64,000 bases of DNA. Origin: Aquibium microcysteis (GTDB lineage Bacteria > Pseudomonadota > Alphaproteobacteria > Rhizobiales > Rhizobiaceae). The number at the start of each line of letters is the position of its first letter. Position 1 is the first letter of the stretch. The notes beneath the pieces are model-generated. The model worked only from the letters and a program-made list of their open reading frames with translations, was not told the DNA's origin and made no database searches. This document shows positions 62,804-64,000 of this stretch, piece after piece. The DNA is taken from contig NZ_CP061080.1 of NCBI RefSeq assembly GCF_014495845.1, forward strand, positions 423,001-487,000. Reading direction: 5' to 3'. Both the position numbers and the translations under genes were made by a program.

Positions 62804-62820
62804 TTTTATAAATTATAAAA
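62804..62820. promoter_or_regulatory. AT-rich perfect palindrome upstream of the NMT1-like gene
   Basis: TTTTATAA-A-TTATAAAA: perfect 8-bp arms around one base, in otherwise GC-rich DNA, 62 bases before the start at 62883. It could be an operator or promoter core. Confidence 0.45.
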
Positions 62821-62882
62821 AACGTGGGGAACGTCCAAGGCGGATCGTTGTGCAGCTCGAAAGCGAACAAGGAACCGCCGTC

Positions 62883-64000
62883 ATGTCTGGAATTCGATAT
62901 CTCAAGGTCACGGGCTCACTCGGAGGCAGCGCCTGGCTCCGGGCCGCCATCACCGGTGCGTCCGTCCTCGCCCTGCTTCCCGTCGTTGCCGCCTCGGCGC
63001 AGGACATGAAGAAGGCCACCATCGTGCTCAGCACGACCGACCAGGACGTCTCCTACGAACCCTACGGTCCGCTCGCCGCGCAGCTTGGCTATTTCGAGGA
63101 GGAAGGTCTCGACGTGACGATCGAGACCGCCGGCACGAGCGGCCAGGTGATGCAGCTCCTGCTCTCCGGCCAGGCGCAGTTCGCCATGCTCGGACCCGAC
63201 AGCGTCCTGCTGACCGCCGAGAAGGGCGGCGACCTGCCGGTCAAGATGATCTACGTGCTCATCCGCAAGAGCATCTACACCGCCGCCGTGCTCGACGGTT
63301 CGCCGATCCAGGACTTCGGCGATCTGGCCGGCAAGGTCGTGGGCATGCCCGCGCTGTCGACCACGCTCGAAGCCTTCACCAGGATCCGCATGGACGACGA
63401 CAAGGCCGAGGCGCCCGCCAGGAGCGTGGTCGAGACCGGTTATGGCGTGACCTCGATGGAAGCGCTGAAGTCGGGCACCATCGACGCCTTCATTGCCTGG
63501 CCCGGCCTGTTTGCCGCCTACCAGAACGCCGGCTACGACCTGCGGCTGCTGCCCTACGGCGACTGGCAGAACGACTATTACGGCATCGGCCTCGTCGCCC
63601 GCGACGACTACATCGCCGCCAACCCCGACATCGTCGAGACGATCGCCCGCGGCGTCGCCAAGTCGGCGGTCTTCATCAAGACCAATCCGGAGAAGGTGGT
63701 CGAGACCTTCTGGGAGACCTATCCCACGCGCGCACCGCTGCCGGGCGAGGACGTCGCGGCTGCGATGAAGAAGGAGATGCGCATCCTCGGCGCCACCATC
63801 GGCCAGATGCGCATCGACGAGTTCCCGATCGACTTCATGTGGGGTTCGCAGGATGCGGCCACCTGGCAGCGCCACTACGATCTCCTGAAGAAGACGGGCC
63901 AGATCAAGACCGACTTCGACCCGACCCGGTTCTTCACCAATGAATTCAACGCCAAGGCGAACGAATTCGACCGCGCACCGATCATGCAGGCGGCCAGCCA
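62883..64000 (+). CDS. ABC transporter solute-binding protein, NMT1/SsuA-like (cut by right edge)
   Basis: 372 codons of a periplasmic binding protein are visible and the frame is still open at the window end. A signal peptide ends near VVAASAQD (about residue 40). The NMT1/THI5-like fold is shown by the GPLAAQLGYFEEEGLDVTIE segment, VMQLLLSGQAQFAMLGPDS and GVTSMEALKSGTIDAFIAW. This family binds sulfonates (SsuA, TauA), nitrate, thiamine precursors and others; the ligand is not clear. Transport partner genes would lie to the right. Confidence 0.85.
   Translation, partial: MSGIRYLKVTGSLGGSAWLRAAITGASVLALLPVVAASAQDMKKATIVLSTTDQDVSYEPYGPLAAQLGYFEEEGLDVTIETAGTSGQVMQLLLSGQAQFAMLGPDSVLLTAEKGGDLPVKMIYVLIRKSIYTAAVLDGSPIQDFGDLAGKVVGMPALSTTLEAFTRIRMDDDKAEAPARSVVETGYGVTSMEALKSGTIDAFIAWPGLFAAYQNAGYDLRLLPYGDWQNDYYGIGLVARDDYIAANPDIVETIARGVAKSAVFIKTNPEKVVETFWETYPTRAPLPGEDVAAAMKKEMRILGATIGQMRIDEFPIDFMWGSQDAATWQRHYDLLKKTGQIKTDFDPTRFFTNEFNAKANEFDRAPIMQAAS

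Overview
High-GC chromosomal DNA from an alphaproteobacterium, most likely a phototrophic member of the Hyphomicrobiales (Rhizobiales). Three things point there: an acpXL/fabF2XL/fabF1XL/adhXL/lpxXL cluster for the very-long-chain fatty acid of rhizobial lipid A; a bchE-bchJ pair for bacteriochlorophyll with PpsR- and FnrL-like sites; and large GC-rich intergenic inverted repeats of a kind common in this order. I saw no tRNA, rRNA, CRISPR, phage or transposase gene.

Layout. 1-13.5 kb: iron-type ECF sigma/FecR pair, rlmB, small metabolic genes, a TerB-like gene broken by an in-frame TAG, a dipeptide-type ABC importer, a GST, two L,D-transpeptidases and an M20 deacylase. 13.7-18.5 kb: soeABC, cytoplasmic sulfite dehydrogenase. 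18.5-23.4 kb: the acpXL-lpxXL cluster on the minus strand, without fabZXL. 23.6-29.4 kb: a sulfosugar block with a YihV-type sulfofructose kinase, a YihT/LacD-type class I aldolase, a FucI/AraA-type isomerase and a Gfo/Idh/MocA protein, with two periplasmic histidine phosphatases on the other strand. 29.5-31.8 kb: bchJ/bchE. 32-34.3 kb: PPK2 and an AEC transporter. 34.3-42.0 kb: a GntR/UTRA regulator divergent from suyAB, a HepT-MntA module, then slcC, comC, a sulfolactaldehyde-type aldehyde dehydrogenase and a mutarotase. 42-50.8 kb: KDG-type kinase, di-heme peroxidase pair, K+ channel, YhaN/YhaO-like SbcCD pair, a PD-(D/E)XK-like protein. 51.3-61.4 kb: a CUT1 sugar ABC importer with FCD regulator, aldehyde dehydrogenase, enolase-superfamily enzyme and GMC dehydrogenase. 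61.4-64 kb: an MFS transporter and an NMT1/SsuA-like binding protein cut by the right edge.

Main result. Read together, the loci encode a nearly complete route from sulfoquinovose to sulfate: (glycoside cleavage) - mutarotation - isomerisation - phosphorylation - aldol cleavage to DHAP and sulfolactaldehyde - oxidation to (S)-sulfolactate - epimerisation through sulfopyruvate (SlcC/ComC) - desulfonation by SuyAB to pyruvate and sulfite - oxidation by SoeABC. A 23-bp palindromic element matching at 19 of 23 positions lies about 55 nt before both the kinase gene and suyA (the latter beside the GntR gene), and a shorter variant lies before soeA. This suggests one regulon spread over about 29 kb. 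The sulfosugar importer is not evident; the CUT1 transporter or AEC carrier are only candidates. All functional assignments come from reading the sequence and from recalled family knowledge; no database search was run.
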